Shown here piece after piece: positions 17,273 through 26,552 of a stretch of DNA of 64,000 nt. The stretch lies in NCBI RefSeq assembly GCF_030818415.1, contig NZ_JAUTAE010000001.1:2816001-2880000 (forward strand), in the 5' to 3' direction. Position 1 is the first letter of the stretch. Each line of letters opens with the position of its first letter. The position numbers and the translations under genes are program-made. The stretch comes from Sphingomonas sp. SORGH_AS_0950. Its GTDB lineage: Bacteria > Pseudomonadota > Alphaproteobacteria > Sphingomonadales > Sphingomonadaceae. Below the pieces are notes generated by a model. The model was not told the origin of the DNA and made no database searches. It worked only from the letters and a program-made list of their open reading frames with translations.

Positions 17273-19756
17273 ATGGATTTTCCGCTGATCGCCCCCCGAC
17301 CGCCCCGGCTGTCCGAACATCTGGACGGGCTGAAGCGGATCGAGGCGTCCGGGCAGTTCAGCAACAACGGCCCCGAAGTCCGCGCGCTCGAGGCGGAGAT
17401 GGTGGACCGACTCTTCGACGGCCGGGGGGCGGCGCTGGCGGTGGGCAATGCGACCCTGGGCCTGATGATCGCCATCCGGCAGGCGGCGGGCATGACGCCG
17501 AAGCCCGGCATGCTGGCGATGATGCCCGCCATGACCTTTGCCGCGACCGCGCAGGCGGCGATCTGGGCGGGGCTGACGCCGTTGATCGTCGATGTCGATC
17601 CGCAGAACTGGACGGCCGACCCGGGCGAGGAGGAGCGGATGCTCGCGCGCCATGGCGACCGGATCGGGGCGATCGTGCCCTATGCCACGTTCGGCACGGA
17701 CATCGACCTGGATCGCTATGCCTGGCTGGCCAGACGCCATGGCGTGGGCGTGGTCGTCGATGCGGCGGCGTCGCTGGGCACGCTGGACGAACGGGGGCAG
17801 GGGTTCGGCACGGGTGCGCCCTTCACGCTGGTCTATTCGATGCACGCGACCAAGACCTTTTCGGTCGGGGAGGGCGGGCTGGTCTATAGCGGCGATGGCG
17901 ACCGCATCGACCAGTTGCGCGCGATGGTGAATTTCGGTTTCGAGCGCGGGCGGGTCGCGACGCTGCCCGGTATCAACGCCAAGATGCCCGAGATACTGGC
18001 CCTGATGGCGCGCGTGAAACTGGCGGAGATCGACGCCGTCTGCGCCGCGCGCGCGGATCTGGACCGCGAATATCGCGACAGCCTGCCCGGCTATGGCTTT
18101 CAGGCGGAGCGGGGGCGGCGGCAGGCGACGCAGTTCATGCCGGTGCTGTTGCCGCCCGCCATTGCGGCGCGGCGCGATGCGGTGATCGCCGCCCTGGCGG
18201 CGGACGGCGTCGGGGCGGGCCATTATTTCAGCCCGCATCTCGGCGAGCAGCCGCTGTTCCGCGACACTGCGCTGATCCAGCCGACCCCGGTGGCGGATGC
18301 GCTGTCGGTGCGGATGCTGAGCCTGCCGATCACGGACGGGATGAAGCCGGGCGATGCCGGGATCGTCGCCGAGCGGCTGAAGGCGGTGGTCGCGCGCATC
18401 GCCGCCGAGGGCGCGCCCGCGCCGGACCGCGACCGGCCCTGTGGTTGCCTGGTGGTGGGGGGAGGCCCGGCGGGAACCGCGATCCTGATCGCGGCGAGCA
18501 AGACGGGACAGCTGGCGCCGCTGGCCCGGCAGGGACTGGTCCTGGTCGAACGGTCGGACCGGATCGGCGCGGGCGAGCTGGGCGGCTATGCCATCCGGTC
18601 GGACACCACCGCCGAGACCTTCTTGTCGGCGGTGAAGGGCAATCCGCATCCCGAACTGGCCGCGCTGGAGGCGCATCCGGCGGGGCAGGTGATGGCGGGC
18701 TATTGCGGGGCGCTGGGCGCGCCGCTCCGCGATACCGCGCCGCTGCTGGAGGCGACGGCGCAGCGGCTGCGCGGGATCGTCACGGATCATGGCGGGGCGG
18801 TCCTGACCGCGACCGAGGCATTGCGCGCGGACCGCATGGCGGATGGCGGGTGGCGCACCACCCTGAACGGTCCCGATGGCGTCCGCACCCTGACCTCGCG
18901 GCATATCGTCATCGCCACGGGGGGATACCAGACCGACGAACAGATGGCCGACACGATGGTGGCGGGCGCGCGGCTGGGCGATATGGCGGGGGACCGGCTG
19001 ATGCGATCCGACGCGCTGCTGCGGCATGGCGGGATCGATCGGGTGCGGGAGCGGCTGGCGGGTGTCCGTGCGCCCCGCGTCGCGATCATCGGCGCATCGA
19101 CCAGCGCGATCGCCTGCGCCGTGCAACTGCTCAAATGCCATGATCTGCCCTTCGGAGCGGAGGCGATCACCCTGCTCGCCCGGACACCGCCCAAGCCCTT
19201 CTTCCCGACGGTCGAGGCCGCCCATGCCGAGGGGTTCACCGATTTCACCCCGGACGACATCTGCCCGGTCAGCGGCTTCGTGCTGCGCCTTGCCGGGTTG
19301 CGGCTGGAGTCGCGCGAACTGGTCCTGCGGATGCTGGCGCTTGGCGGGCGCACGCCCGATCCGCGGCTGGCGCTTCACCGGATCGCGGGAGAGGCGGACC
19401 TGCACGCGCGCGCCATCATCGGCGCGGCCGATCTGGTGATCGGGGCGCTCGGCTATCGCCCGCGCGCGCTGCCGCTGTTCGACGCCGACGGGGTGGCCAT
19501 CGCATTGGCGCATGAGGAGGGGCGGCCGATGGTCGACCGCCATTGCCATATCCTCGATGCGCAGGATCGCCCGGTGCCGGGCGCCTATGGCATCGGCCTG
19601 TCCGCCGGTTTCGTGCCCTGGGGGCCGCTGGGGGGAGAGAAGAGCTTCCGGGGGCAGGCCAACGGACTGTGGCTGTGGCAGAATGATGTCGGCCGGATGA
19701 TCGTCGATCAGGTGCTGGGGCAGGGCGATGCGCAATCGGGTGCGGCGGCGGCATGA
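17273..19756 (+). CDS. Fusion: DegT/DnrJ-type PLP aminotransferase and FAD-dependent oxidoreductase
   Basis: An 827-residue two-enzyme protein. Residues 1-385 form a DegT/DnrJ/EryC1/StrS aminotransferase: SNNGPEVRALE, VDAAASLGTLD, and the PLP lysine in MHATKTFSVGEGG. Residues 390-827 form a flavoprotein with the dinucleotide fold CLVVGGGPAGTA, an ATGGYQ motif, a second Rossmann fold VAIIGASTSAIAC and a C-terminal GIGLSAGF segment, resembling class B monooxygenase-type architecture. DegT enzymes aminate keto-sugars. The next gene overlaps by ATGA and encodes a glycosyltransferase, so the pair may build or attach an oxidised amino sugar; product unknown. The frame is unbroken, so the fusion is real in this assembly. 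Confidence 0.85.
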   Translation: MDFPLIAPRPPRLSEHLDGLKRIEASGQFSNNGPEVRALEAEMVDRLFDGRGAALAVGNATLGLMIAIRQAAGMTPKPGMLAMMPAMTFAATAQAAIWAGLTPLIVDVDPQNWTADPGEEERMLARHGDRIGAIVPYATFGTDIDLDRYAWLARRHGVGVVVDAAASLGTLDERGQGFGTGAPFTLVYSMHATKTFSVGEGGLVYSGDGDRIDQLRAMVNFGFERGRVATLPGINAKMPEILALMARVKLAEIDAVCAARADLDREYRDSLPGYGFQAERGRRQATQFMPVLLPPAIAARRDAVIAALAADGVGAGHYFSPHLGEQPLFRDTALIQPTPVADALSVRMLSLPITDGMKPGDAGIVAERLKAVVARIAAEGAPAPDRDRPCGCLVVGGGPAGTAILIAASKTGQLAPLARQGLVLVERSDRIGAGELGGYAIRSDTTAETFLSAVKGNPHPELAALEAHPAGQVMAGYCGALGAPLRDTAPLLEATAQRLRGIVTDHGGAVLTATEALRADRMADGGWRTTLNGPDGVRTLTSRHIVIATGGYQTDEQMADTMVAGARLGDMAGDRLMRSDALLRHGGIDRVRERLAGVRAPRVAIIGASTSAIACAVQLLKCHDLPFGAEAITLLARTPPKPFFPTVEAAHAEGFTDFTPDDICPVSGFVLRLAGLRLESRELVLRMLALGGRTPDPRLALHRIAGEADLHARAIIGAADLVIGALGYRPRALPLFDADGVAIALAHEEGRPMVDRHCHILDAQDRPVPGAYGIGLSAGFVPWGPLGGEKSFRGQANGLWLWQNDVGRMIVDQVLGQGDAQSGAAAA

Positions 19757-20847
19757 GCGATCCGATCGTCAGCGTCGTCATTCCCGCCTATAACGGCGCG
19801 GCGCTGATCGGTGAGACGCTGGCCAGCCTGGAAACCCAGACGCTGACCCGGTGGGAGGCGCTGGTCGTCGACGACTGCTCGTCCGACGACACCCGCGCGC
19901 TGGTGCGCCACTGGCGCGATCCGCGTGTCCGCCTGATCGAGAATGCGGTGAATGGCGGGCCGGTGCGGACGCGCAATCGCGGCTTTGCCGAGGCGCGGGG
20001 GCGCTATCTGGCGGGGCTGGACCAGGACGATCTCTGCCGTCCCGAAAGGCTGGCGCGGCAGGTCGCCTATCTGGAGGCGAATCCCGATGTCGTGCTGGTG
20101 GGCGCGCAGGCGGAGCAATGGGTCGAGGGGCGGATCCTGCCCATGAACTATGCGCCGCACACCACCCCCGATCTGATAGCCTGGCTGAGCTGGATCGAGA
20201 ATCCGCTGGTCTGGTCGACGGTGATGGTCCGTGCCGAGGTCGCGCGGCGGCTCGATCCGTTCACGCGGCCCGACATCCTCTATGCCGAGGATTTCGACCT
20301 GTATCATCGCATCCGCCGATTCGGCCGGATCGCGCGGCTCGACGAGCCGCTGCTGATCTATCGCCAGCATGCCGGGGGCGTGTCCAAGCGCTTCACCGAC
20401 ACGATGCGGGACAGTGCGACGCGGGTGCTGGCCGAGGCGCATCGGCGGCATCTGGGCGCGGAGGCCGAGGCGGTCGCGCGGCTGCTGGTCCGGCACAATA
20501 TGGGCGGCGTCCCGGTCGCGGACGGGGCGATGTTCCGGCGGCTGGGACGGGCGATCGCCGGATTGCAGGCGGCCTTCGTCGCCGAGGTCGCGCCGCGTGA
20601 CGAATCCCTCGCGCTGATCCGCTGGGAAACCGCGCGGCGATGGCGGCAACTGGCGCGCGCCGCGCTGCGCTCGGGCCGCGTGACGCTGGGCGATGTGCTG
20701 AGCGCGCGGCCGCCGCATCTGGGGCTGGGCTATGCGGGACTGGACGATCTGCTGCGCTGGCGTGCCATCGGCGCGGTGCGACAGCTGCGTCGCATCCGTC
20801 GGGAATTGGACTCATCCACCGTCGAAAACGAATCGCCCAAGGGGTGA
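19753..20847 (+). CDS. Family 2 glycosyltransferase
   Basis: A 364-residue GT-A fold transferase using an NDP-sugar. The N-terminal VSVVIPAYNGAALIGE, the LVVDDCSSDDT strand and the metal-binding GLDQDD are clear, followed by EDFDLYHRIRR (probable catalytic base region) and a helical C-terminal extension of about 130 residues. Its ATG overlaps the stop of the aminotransferase-flavoprotein fusion (ATGA), so the two are probably one functional unit. Donor and acceptor are unknown. Confidence 0.88.
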   Translation: MSDPIVSVVIPAYNGAALIGETLASLETQTLTRWEALVVDDCSSDDTRALVRHWRDPRVRLIENAVNGGPVRTRNRGFAEARGRYLAGLDQDDLCRPERLARQVAYLEANPDVVLVGAQAEQWVEGRILPMNYAPHTTPDLIAWLSWIENPLVWSTVMVRAEVARRLDPFTRPDILYAEDFDLYHRIRRFGRIARLDEPLLIYRQHAGGVSKRFTDTMRDSATRVLAEAHRRHLGAEAEAVARLLVRHNMGGVPVADGAMFRRLGRAIAGLQAAFVAEVAPRDESLALIRWETARRWRQLARAALRSGRVTLGDVLSARPPHLGLGYAGLDDLLRWRAIGAVRQLRRIRRELDSSTVENESPKG

Positions 20848-20906
20848 TTCGCGGCGTCGACGTCGCGCTTCGGGATTGGGAAGGGCCGCTTGCGGACGGT
20901 CCAAAC

Positions 20907-20935
20907 AAAAGCCCGCGCAGAGGGGGCTGCGCGGG
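20907..20935 (-). terminator. Intrinsic terminator of the 43-residue protein gene
   Basis: On minus, CCCGCGCAG pairs with CTGCGCGGG (20927-20935 and 20912-20920 on plus) and is followed by CTTTTGTTTG. It lies about 60 bases after the small gene's stop. It may also end the plus-strand glycosyltransferase transcript. Confidence 0.7.
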
Positions 20936-20993
20936 GGATGGCAATCAGTGCGTCTTGGGAGCCGGGCTTGTCGATCCGCAAGCCCCGGAAAAA

Positions 20994-21125
20994 TCAGAAA
21001 AGATGATGAACCAGTCGCGAGGCGCCCAGCGCGACGCCGCCAACGGCGATCCAGCTGGCCATCGCACCGAAGGCCAGGATCAGCAAACGGTCAACGGGCG
21101 AAATGGCGTTATCGTTCATGGTCAT
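20994..21125 (-). CDS. Small membrane protein, 43 residues
   Basis: ATG at 21125 preceded by GGAGAGGACCG opens a 43-codon frame: MTMNDNAISPVDRLLILA, then a hydrophobic stretch (about 13-36) ending near GVALGASRLVHHLF. It has a good ribosome site and its own intrinsic terminator (20907-20935), which argues for a true gene despite its size. One membrane span is likely. No function is known to me. Confidence 0.68.
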   Translation of the reverse strand: MTMNDNAISPVDRLLILAFGAMASWIAVGGVALGASRLVHHLF

Positions 21126-21336
21126 CGGTCCTCTCCGACCGGTCTGCCTGCCGGTATGAGACATTTCTGCGACAAAATTCGCCGAGAAGCAAACCCATTT
21201 TTCAAATCAGCCTGATTGATAAATTCTCCGTTCAGGAAAAAGGAGAGGGACAAATGCGTGCCTTGGCCTCGCCAGGCCCGGAAATCGGGCATTTCCCCTT
21301 GCCTTGCCAGGGAGATGGCATGATCAGCACCCTTCT

Positions 21337-22053
21337 ATGACAGACCCGAACCCCGTCCCCGATATGTGCCCCGCATCCGTGTTGAGCGAACCCGGTGTTC
21401 GACCCTCGACCATGCCGCTGGCGTTGCGTGGCGCCGCTGCGGGCGCAATGGCGCTGGCGCTTCTGCTGATTCTGGGCCTGCTGATCGATCACTGGCCCTT
21501 TGCCTGGGACCGGGCGATTCTGACCGGGCTGCGCGCGCATGGCCAGTCGCGCGCGCTGATGCGGGCGGCGGTCGATGTCACCGCGCTGGGCAGCGTGCCG
21601 GTGCTGATCCTCATCATGGCGGGGGCCGTATCGCTGCTGGCCGCGCGTCGGCTGTGGCTGACCGCGATCGCCACGGCGGCGGCGGGGATCAGCGGGGGCA
21701 TGGCGGTGACGCTGGTCAAGACGATCGTCGCGCGGGCGCGGCCCGATCTGGTGCCGCACTGGGTCGACGTGTCCAATGCCAGCTTTCCCAGCGGCCATGC
21801 GGCGGGCAGCGCGATGGTCTATCTGACGCTGGCCGCGCTCGCGACTCAGGTGACGCAGGAGCGGCGGGTGCGCCACATGATCGTGATCCTGGCGGTGCTG
21901 CTGGTCGGGATGATCGGGGTCAGCCGCGTCTATCTGGGCGTGCACTGGCCGTCCGACGTGGCCGCCGGATGGTGTTTCGGAACGCTCTGGGCGCTGGGCT
22001 GGTGGTGGGCGACCGCCGCCGCCCGCGAGTCATGGCGCGGCGCGCGCCAATAG
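21337..22053 (+). CDS. PAP2-family membrane phosphatase
   Basis: A 238-residue membrane protein with the three phosphatase motifs: KTIVARARPD, FPSGHAAGS and SRVYLGVHWPSDV, the last carrying the catalytic His. Several hydrophobic spans surround them. Such enzymes dephosphorylate lipid phosphates such as phosphatidate or undecaprenyl pyrophosphate on the outer face of the inner membrane. The ATG at 21337 gives a soluble N-terminal tail of about 25 residues. Its 3' end overlaps the convergent lyase gene by 24 bases. Confidence 0.9.
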   Translation: MTDPNPVPDMCPASVLSEPGVRPSTMPLALRGAAAGAMALALLLILGLLIDHWPFAWDRAILTGLRAHGQSRALMRAAVDVTALGSVPVLILIMAGAVSLLAARRLWLTAIATAAAGISGGMAVTLVKTIVARARPDLVPHWVDVSNASFPSGHAAGSAMVYLTLAALATQVTQERRVRHMIVILAVLLVGMIGVSRVYLGVHWPSDVAAGWCFGTLWALGWWWATAAARESWRGARQ

Positions 22054-22881
22054 CCGCTGTGCCGCCTTCAGGTGCGGCGCATCGAGCATCTTGCCGTCCA
22101 GCTGGAGCACCCCCGCGCCGGGGTTCGCCCCGAACAGGTCGACGATCGCCTGCGCCCGGATCACTTCTTCGGAGGTCGGGGTGAAGGCGGCGTTGATCAC
22201 CGGTACCTGCCGGGGATGGATCGCCATCATGCCGGTAAAGCCATCGCGCCGCCCGCGCGCGGCATAATCGGCCAGCCCCTCCGCGTCGCCGAAATCGGGA
22301 TAGACCGTCTCGATCGCCGCGACGCCCGCCGCATGCGCCCCGAACAGGGTCAGCGAACGGGCCAGCTGATAGGGGGCGGTATAGCCGCCATCGGCATGGC
22401 GCGCGGTCGTGGCGCCGATCGCGGCGGGCAGATCCTCCGCGCCCCAGGTCAACCCGGCGAGCGGCAGGCGCGCGTCCGCATAGTCGCCCAGCCGGAAGAT
22501 CGCCGCCGGGGTCTCGGTGGCGATGGGCAGGATGGGGGGCAGGACGGGGATGTCCGCCACCCCCAGCGCCGCCAGCGCGTCCAGGCTGGCCAGCCCCTCC
22601 GCCTTGGGCAGGACGAGGCCGTCGGGACGCGCGGGCAGGATGGCACCGAGATCGTCGGCGGCCAGCGGTCCGTCGACCGGGTTGATCCGGACGAAGATGG
22701 CCTTGTCCGTCTCGCGCGGGGCGGACAGGAAGCGGGCGACCGCCTCGCGCGCCGCCGGCTTGGCCTGGGTCGCGACCGAATCCTCCAGGTCGAGGATCAG
22801 CGCGTCCGCCTCCGTCCGCAGCGCCTTGGCCATCAGGCTGGGCTGGTCGCCCGGCACGAACAGGAGCGAACGCAGCCGCAT
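22030..22881 (-). CDS. CitE-like HpcH/HpaI aldolase/citrate lyase family protein
   Basis: A 283-residue TIM-barrel lyase of the CitE group, acting on CoA-thioester substrates such as citramalyl- or malyl-CoA. The opening RSLLFVPGD, LILDLEDSV, FVRINPVDG, VLPKAEG and LTWGAEDL motifs are those of the family, including the magnesium-binding Glu and Asp. No citrate lyase alpha or gamma genes are nearby, so it is a stand-alone lyase rather than part of the citrate lyase complex. It follows galE by five bases on minus. Confidence 0.88.
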   Translation of the reverse strand: MRLRSLLFVPGDQPSLMAKALRTEADALILDLEDSVATQAKPAAREAVARFLSAPRETDKAIFVRINPVDGPLAADDLGAILPARPDGLVLPKAEGLASLDALAALGVADIPVLPPILPIATETPAAIFRLGDYADARLPLAGLTWGAEDLPAAIGATTARHADGGYTAPYQLARSLTLFGAHAAGVAAIETVYPDFGDAEGLADYAARGRRDGFTGMMAIHPRQVPVINAAFTPTSEEVIRAQAIVDLFGANPGAGVLQLDGKMLDAPHLKAAQRLLARAAP

Positions 22882-22886
22882 CGGCG

Positions 22887-23894
22887 TCAGCGGCCCATTT
22901 CGGCCAGCTTGCGCTCCCAGGCCAGCGCGTCGCGGACGATGCCGTCGAGGTCGTCGCGCTGCGGGCGCCAGGGCAGCGCCGCCAGGATCGCGCTATTGTC
23001 GGCGACCAGTTCCGCGGGATCGCCCGCGCGGCGGCCCTCCATCCGGCGCTCGATGGTCAGGTTCGTCACCCGGTCGACCGCGTCGAGCACCTCGAGGACC
23101 GAGAAGCCGCGACCATAGCCGCAGTTGAGCGTGTGGCTCTCGCCCGGCTGCGCGACCAGCAGCTCCAGCGCGGCGACATGCGCGGCGGCAAGGTCGGAGA
23201 CATGGATATAGTCGCGCACGCCGGTGCCGTCGCGGGTCGCGAAGTCGGTGCCATAGACGCCGACCGCCTCACGCTTGCCGATCGCCGCCTCGACCGCGAT
23301 CTTGATGAGATGGGTCGCGCCGACCGTCGACTGGCCCGAACGGCCCTGCGGATCGGCGCCCGCGACGTTGAAATAGCGCAGCGCGCAATAGTTGATCGGA
23401 TGCGCGGCGGCGACGTCCTTCAGCATGATCTCGGTCATCAGCTTGGACATGCCATAGGGATTGATCGGCGCCTTGGGATCGCTCTCCTTGATCGGCACGC
23501 GTTCGGGCGTGCCATAGGTTGCGGCGGTCGAGGAGAAGATGAAGTGCGCCACGCCCTCGGCCACCGCGCTTTCCATCAGCGAACGGCTGGCGGCGGTGTT
23601 GTTGCGATAATATTTGAGCGGATCGGTGACCGATTCGGGGACGATGATCGAACCGGCGAAGTGCATGATCGCGCGCACGCCATGCTCGCGGATCGCGGCG
23701 CGCACCGCCTCGTCGTCGGCGACATTAGCGACCACCAGCGAGGCACGCGGATCGACCGCCCAATCGAAGCCGGTGACGAGATTGTCGAGCACGACGACCT
23801 CATAGCCCGCATCCAGCAGCGCCAGCACGGCATGGCTGCCGATATAGCCGGCGCCGCCGGTCACCATCACCTTGCCGTCGATCGTCGCCATCAT
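22887..23894 (-). CDS. galE: UDP-glucose 4-epimerase GalE
   Basis: NAD-dependent short-chain epimerase that interconverts UDP-glucose and UDP-galactose. It has VTGGAGYIGSHAVL at the N-terminus, FSSTAATYG with the active Ser/Thr and the YGMSK catalytic pair. About 335 residues. I use ATG 23894; ATG 23891 and a TTG at 23906 are alternatives. It precedes the CitE-like gene closely and is divergent from msrA. Confidence 0.93.
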   Translation of the reverse strand: MMATIDGKVMVTGGAGYIGSHAVLALLDAGYEVVVLDNLVTGFDWAVDPRASLVVANVADDEAVRAAIREHGVRAIMHFAGSIIVPESVTDPLKYYRNNTAASRSLMESAVAEGVAHFIFSSTAATYGTPERVPIKESDPKAPINPYGMSKLMTEIMLKDVAAAHPINYCALRYFNVAGADPQGRSGQSTVGATHLIKIAVEAAIGKREAVGVYGTDFATRDGTGVRDYIHVSDLAAAHVAALELLVAQPGESHTLNCGYGRGFSVLEVLDAVDRVTNLTIERRMEGRRAGDPAELVADNSAILAALPWRPQRDDLDGIVRDALAWERKLAEMGR

Positions 23895-23971
23895 CTTTTG
23901 TCCCAAAGCCTTGGATTGTCGTCGCCTAGCGCCTTCCTATCTAGGCACACAAGACGACAAGGAGATTCCGA

Positions 23972-24511
23972 GTGACCGAATATGTGACGCTGGCCGGCGG
24001 ATGTTTCTGGTGCACCGAGGCGGTGTTCAAGGACGTGATCGGGGTCGAGTCGGTCGAGAGCGGCTATATCGGCGGGACCGTGCCCAACCCGACCTACAAG
24101 CAGGTGTGCGGCGGCGATACCGGCCATGCCGAGGCGATCCGTATCGGTTTCGACCCCGAGCAGCTGGCGCTGGACGATCTGCTCGACATCTATTTCGCGA
24201 CGCATGACCCGACGCAGCTGAACCGCCAGGGCAATGACGTCGGCACGCAATATCGCTCGGCGATGTTCCCGGCCGACGAGGCGCAGGAGACCGCGATGGT
24301 GGCGGCGAAGGCGCGCGCGCAGGACGGCAGCGACAAGCCGATCGTCACCACGATCGAGCCGATGGCCGAATGGTATCCTGCGGAGGATTATCACCAGGAT
24401 TATTGGGAAACCTCGGGACGGTCCAACCCCTATTGCATGGCGGTGATCCCGCCCAAGCTCCAGAAGCTGCGCAAGAGCTTCGCCGCGCGGTCGAAGGCAG
24501 TGACGGCGTAA
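23972..24511 (+). CDS. msrA: Peptide-methionine (S)-S-oxide reductase MsrA
   Basis: Repairs oxidised methionine in proteins. The catalytic motif [11 protein letters not shown] is at residues 9-19, with GYIGG and the GDTGHAEA segment further on. Length 179 residues. The GTG start at 23972 sits behind AAGGAG. It is a single gene, followed by a pair of REP-like repeats. Confidence 0.94.
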   Translation: MTEYVTLAGGCFWCTEAVFKDVIGVESVESGYIGGTVPNPTYKQVCGGDTGHAEAIRIGFDPEQLALDDLLDIYFATHDPTQLNRQGNDVGTQYRSAMFPADEAQETAMVAAKARAQDGSDKPIVTTIEPMAEWYPAEDYHQDYWETSGRSNPYCMAVIPPKLQKLRKSFAARSKAVTA

Positions 24512-24561
24512 AGCAGGTATGGGGCTGGGGGCGGGACACTTCCTGCCTCCAGCCCTCACCC

Positions 24562-24667
24562 CCGTTCAGCCTGAGCGTAGTCGAAGGCCAAGGGATTGGC
24601 CGACGCCACGAAGGCATTTTTGGCGACAGTCCGGGGCGTGGCCTTCGACTACGCTCAGGCTGAACGG
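24562..24667. repeat. Inverted pair of REP-like repeats
   Basis: Copies at 24562-24589 and 24640-24667 face each other and belong to the same CTTCGACTWCGCTCAG family as the repeats near 7.8 and 9 kb. They lie between the convergent msrA and tRNA-modification genes. Confidence 0.8.
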
Positions 24668-24682
24668 AGGTTGGGCGGCGTC

Positions 24683-25618
24683 TTAGCGTGTCGCCGCGCG
24701 CCGCAGCCGGTCGTTGATCGCCTCGCCGATCCCGTCCGCCGGGATCGGGGCGACCGCCAGGCGGGCGTGGTCGCTCGCATCGGCGCGGTGGAGGGCGTCG
24801 AACAGCCGTGCGGCGGCCTCCACCGGATCGCCGCTCGCCGACAGCGTGTCATGGCCCGCGACCGCGCCGAAGCCGATCAGCCATTCGTCCGCATCCGCTG
24901 CCGTGGCGTTCAGCCGCAGCGCCTTGCGCGGGGCATAATGGCTGGCGAGCTGCCCCGGCGCGGTGACGATCGCGGGGGCGTCCGGCCCCTGTTCGACCGT
25001 GCCCAGCACGCCCGACAGCATCGCCGCCGTGACCGGACCGGGGCGCAGGATGGTGCGGCCCGCGACGATCGTCGATTCCACCCCCGCCTCGGTCGCGCCG
25101 TCGTCCAGAATGGGTACGTCCGGCCCCAGGCTGGCGCGGACATGGGCGGCGCGGGTCGGGCTGATCCCGCCGCTGGCATTGGCGGAGGGGGCGGCGAGCG
25201 GACGGCCGCTCTCCGCCAGCAGGGCCTGCATCGCGCGGTGGCGCGGCACCCGGATCGCCACCGTGTTCAGCCCCGCCGTCACCAGCGAAGCGATGCCCGA
25301 CCCCGCCCGGACCGGGCGCACCAGCGTCAGCGGGCCGGGCCAGAACGCCTCGGCCAGCGCCAGCGCCTCGGCATCGAAGTCGGCCAGCACCTGCGCCGCC
25401 GCCAGATCGGCGACATGGACGATCAGCGGGTTGAAGGACGGCCGCCCCTTGGCCGCATAGATGCGCGCCACCGCCGCCGCGTCGGTCGCATCGGCGGCGA
25501 GGCCATAGACCGTCTCGGTCGGCACCGCGACGATCCCGCCCGCCGCGATCACCGCGGCGGCGGCACGGATCGCGGAAGGGCCGAAGGGCAGGGTCGGGTC
25601 GTGGTCGGGAAAGGTCAT
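24683..25618 (-). CDS. L-threonylcarbamoyladenylate synthase (Sua5 type)
   Basis: Makes threonylcarbamoyl-AMP from threonine, bicarbonate and ATP for the t6A modification of ANN-decoding tRNAs. The YrdC core (about 10-195) shows VPTETVYGLAAD, KGRPSFNPLIVHV and SANASGGISPT. A C-terminal Sua5 domain (about 215-311, with GQLASHYAPRKALRL) makes it the longer Sua5 type rather than TsaC. The start is divergent from arylamine N-acetyltransferase. Confidence 0.93.
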   Translation of the reverse strand: MTFPDHDPTLPFGPSAIRAAAAVIAAGGIVAVPTETVYGLAADATDAAAVARIYAAKGRPSFNPLIVHVADLAAAQVLADFDAEALALAEAFWPGPLTLVRPVRAGSGIASLVTAGLNTVAIRVPRHRAMQALLAESGRPLAAPSANASGGISPTRAAHVRASLGPDVPILDDGATEAGVESTIVAGRTILRPGPVTAAMLSGVLGTVEQGPDAPAIVTAPGQLASHYAPRKALRLNATAADADEWLIGFGAVAGHDTLSASGDPVEAAARLFDALHRADASDHARLAVAPIPADGIGEAINDRLRRAATR

Positions 25619-25720
25619 GGCTGACGCGGCCTATATCCTGTTGCGACGTGCGCGATAAGGGGGCAGGGCCATGCGCGCGCCCCTTCGACAATCGCGGTCG
25701 GGCATCCTATCTGCTGGGCC

Positions 25721-26539
25721 ATGTTCGACCTCGATTCCTATCTCGCCCGCATCGCCCTTCCCTCGCGCGTGACCGTCGATGCCGAAGGGCTGGCGCGGTT
25801 GCAGCGCGCGCACCGGCTGGCCATCCCGTTCGAGAATCTCGACGTCCGCCTCGGCCGTCCGATCGCGATCGACAGTGCCAGCGTGTTCGCCAAGCTGGTC
25901 GGGGCCCGGCGCGGCGGATATTGTTTCGAGCAGAACCGGCTGCTCCTCGACGTGCTGGCGGCGCATGGCTTTGCCGCGCGGCCGCTCCTGGCGCGGGTCT
26001 GGCTGCGCGCGACCGACGTGCCGCCGACCACCCATACGTTCAGCCTCGTCCATATCGACGGCCAGGACTGGATCGCCGATGCGGGCTTCGGGGGCAGCTA
26101 TTCGCCGCCGATGCCGCTGGTCGACGGAGCGGAGGCGGACGGCCCCGACGGCGCGCGCTTCCGGCTGGCCCGCGACGTCCAGCATGGCTGGATGCTGCTG
26201 CGCGACGGGCATCCGGGCAACACCGACGGCCGCTCGATGGGCGAGGGGTGGGAGCCGCAATACAGCTTCACCACCGACCATGTCTGGGATGCCGATCTGG
26301 CGATGGGCAATCACTGGACCTCGACCTATGAAGAGAGCCGGTTCCGCCTGGCCAATATCGTCAGCATCATCCTGCCGCGCGGTTTTGCGACGCTGACCGG
26401 CCGGCATTATCGCCGCTGCGTCGGGCAGGAGGTGACGGAAGGGACGATCACCGATCCGCGCGTCTATCGGATGCGGATGAGCCTGATGTTCGGCATCGAC
26501 CTGACCGCCGACGAAACCGCGACCCTGTTCGCCGAATAG
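25721..26539 (+). CDS. Arylamine N-acetyltransferase
   Basis: Transfers acetyl from acetyl-CoA to arylamines or hydrazines. The Cys-His-Asp triad is visible: RRGGYCFEQN (Cys near residue 69), THTFSLV and WIADAGFGG. The 272-residue length and the FDLDSYLARI opening are typical. It is a single gene; a hairpin follows. Confidence 0.92.
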   Translation: MFDLDSYLARIALPSRVTVDAEGLARLQRAHRLAIPFENLDVRLGRPIAIDSASVFAKLVGARRGGYCFEQNRLLLDVLAAHGFAARPLLARVWLRATDVPPTTHTFSLVHIDGQDWIADAGFGGSYSPPMPLVDGAEADGPDGARFRLARDVQHGWMLLRDGHPGNTDGRSMGEGWEPQYSFTTDHVWDADLAMGNHWTSTYEESRFRLANIVSIILPRGFATLTGRHYRRCVGQEVTEGTITDPRVYRMRMSLMFGIDLTADETATLFAE

Positions 26540-26552
26540 TCCCGAACCCCGT

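Noticed and set aside
17030..19735. A 901-codon open frame on minus opposite the aminotransferase-flavoprotein gene
   Set aside because: It is rich in Arg, His, Gln and Asp in the pattern of an antisense shadow, runs through the tRNA-Lys gene, and has no recognisable domain, while the plus strand has two intact enzymes.
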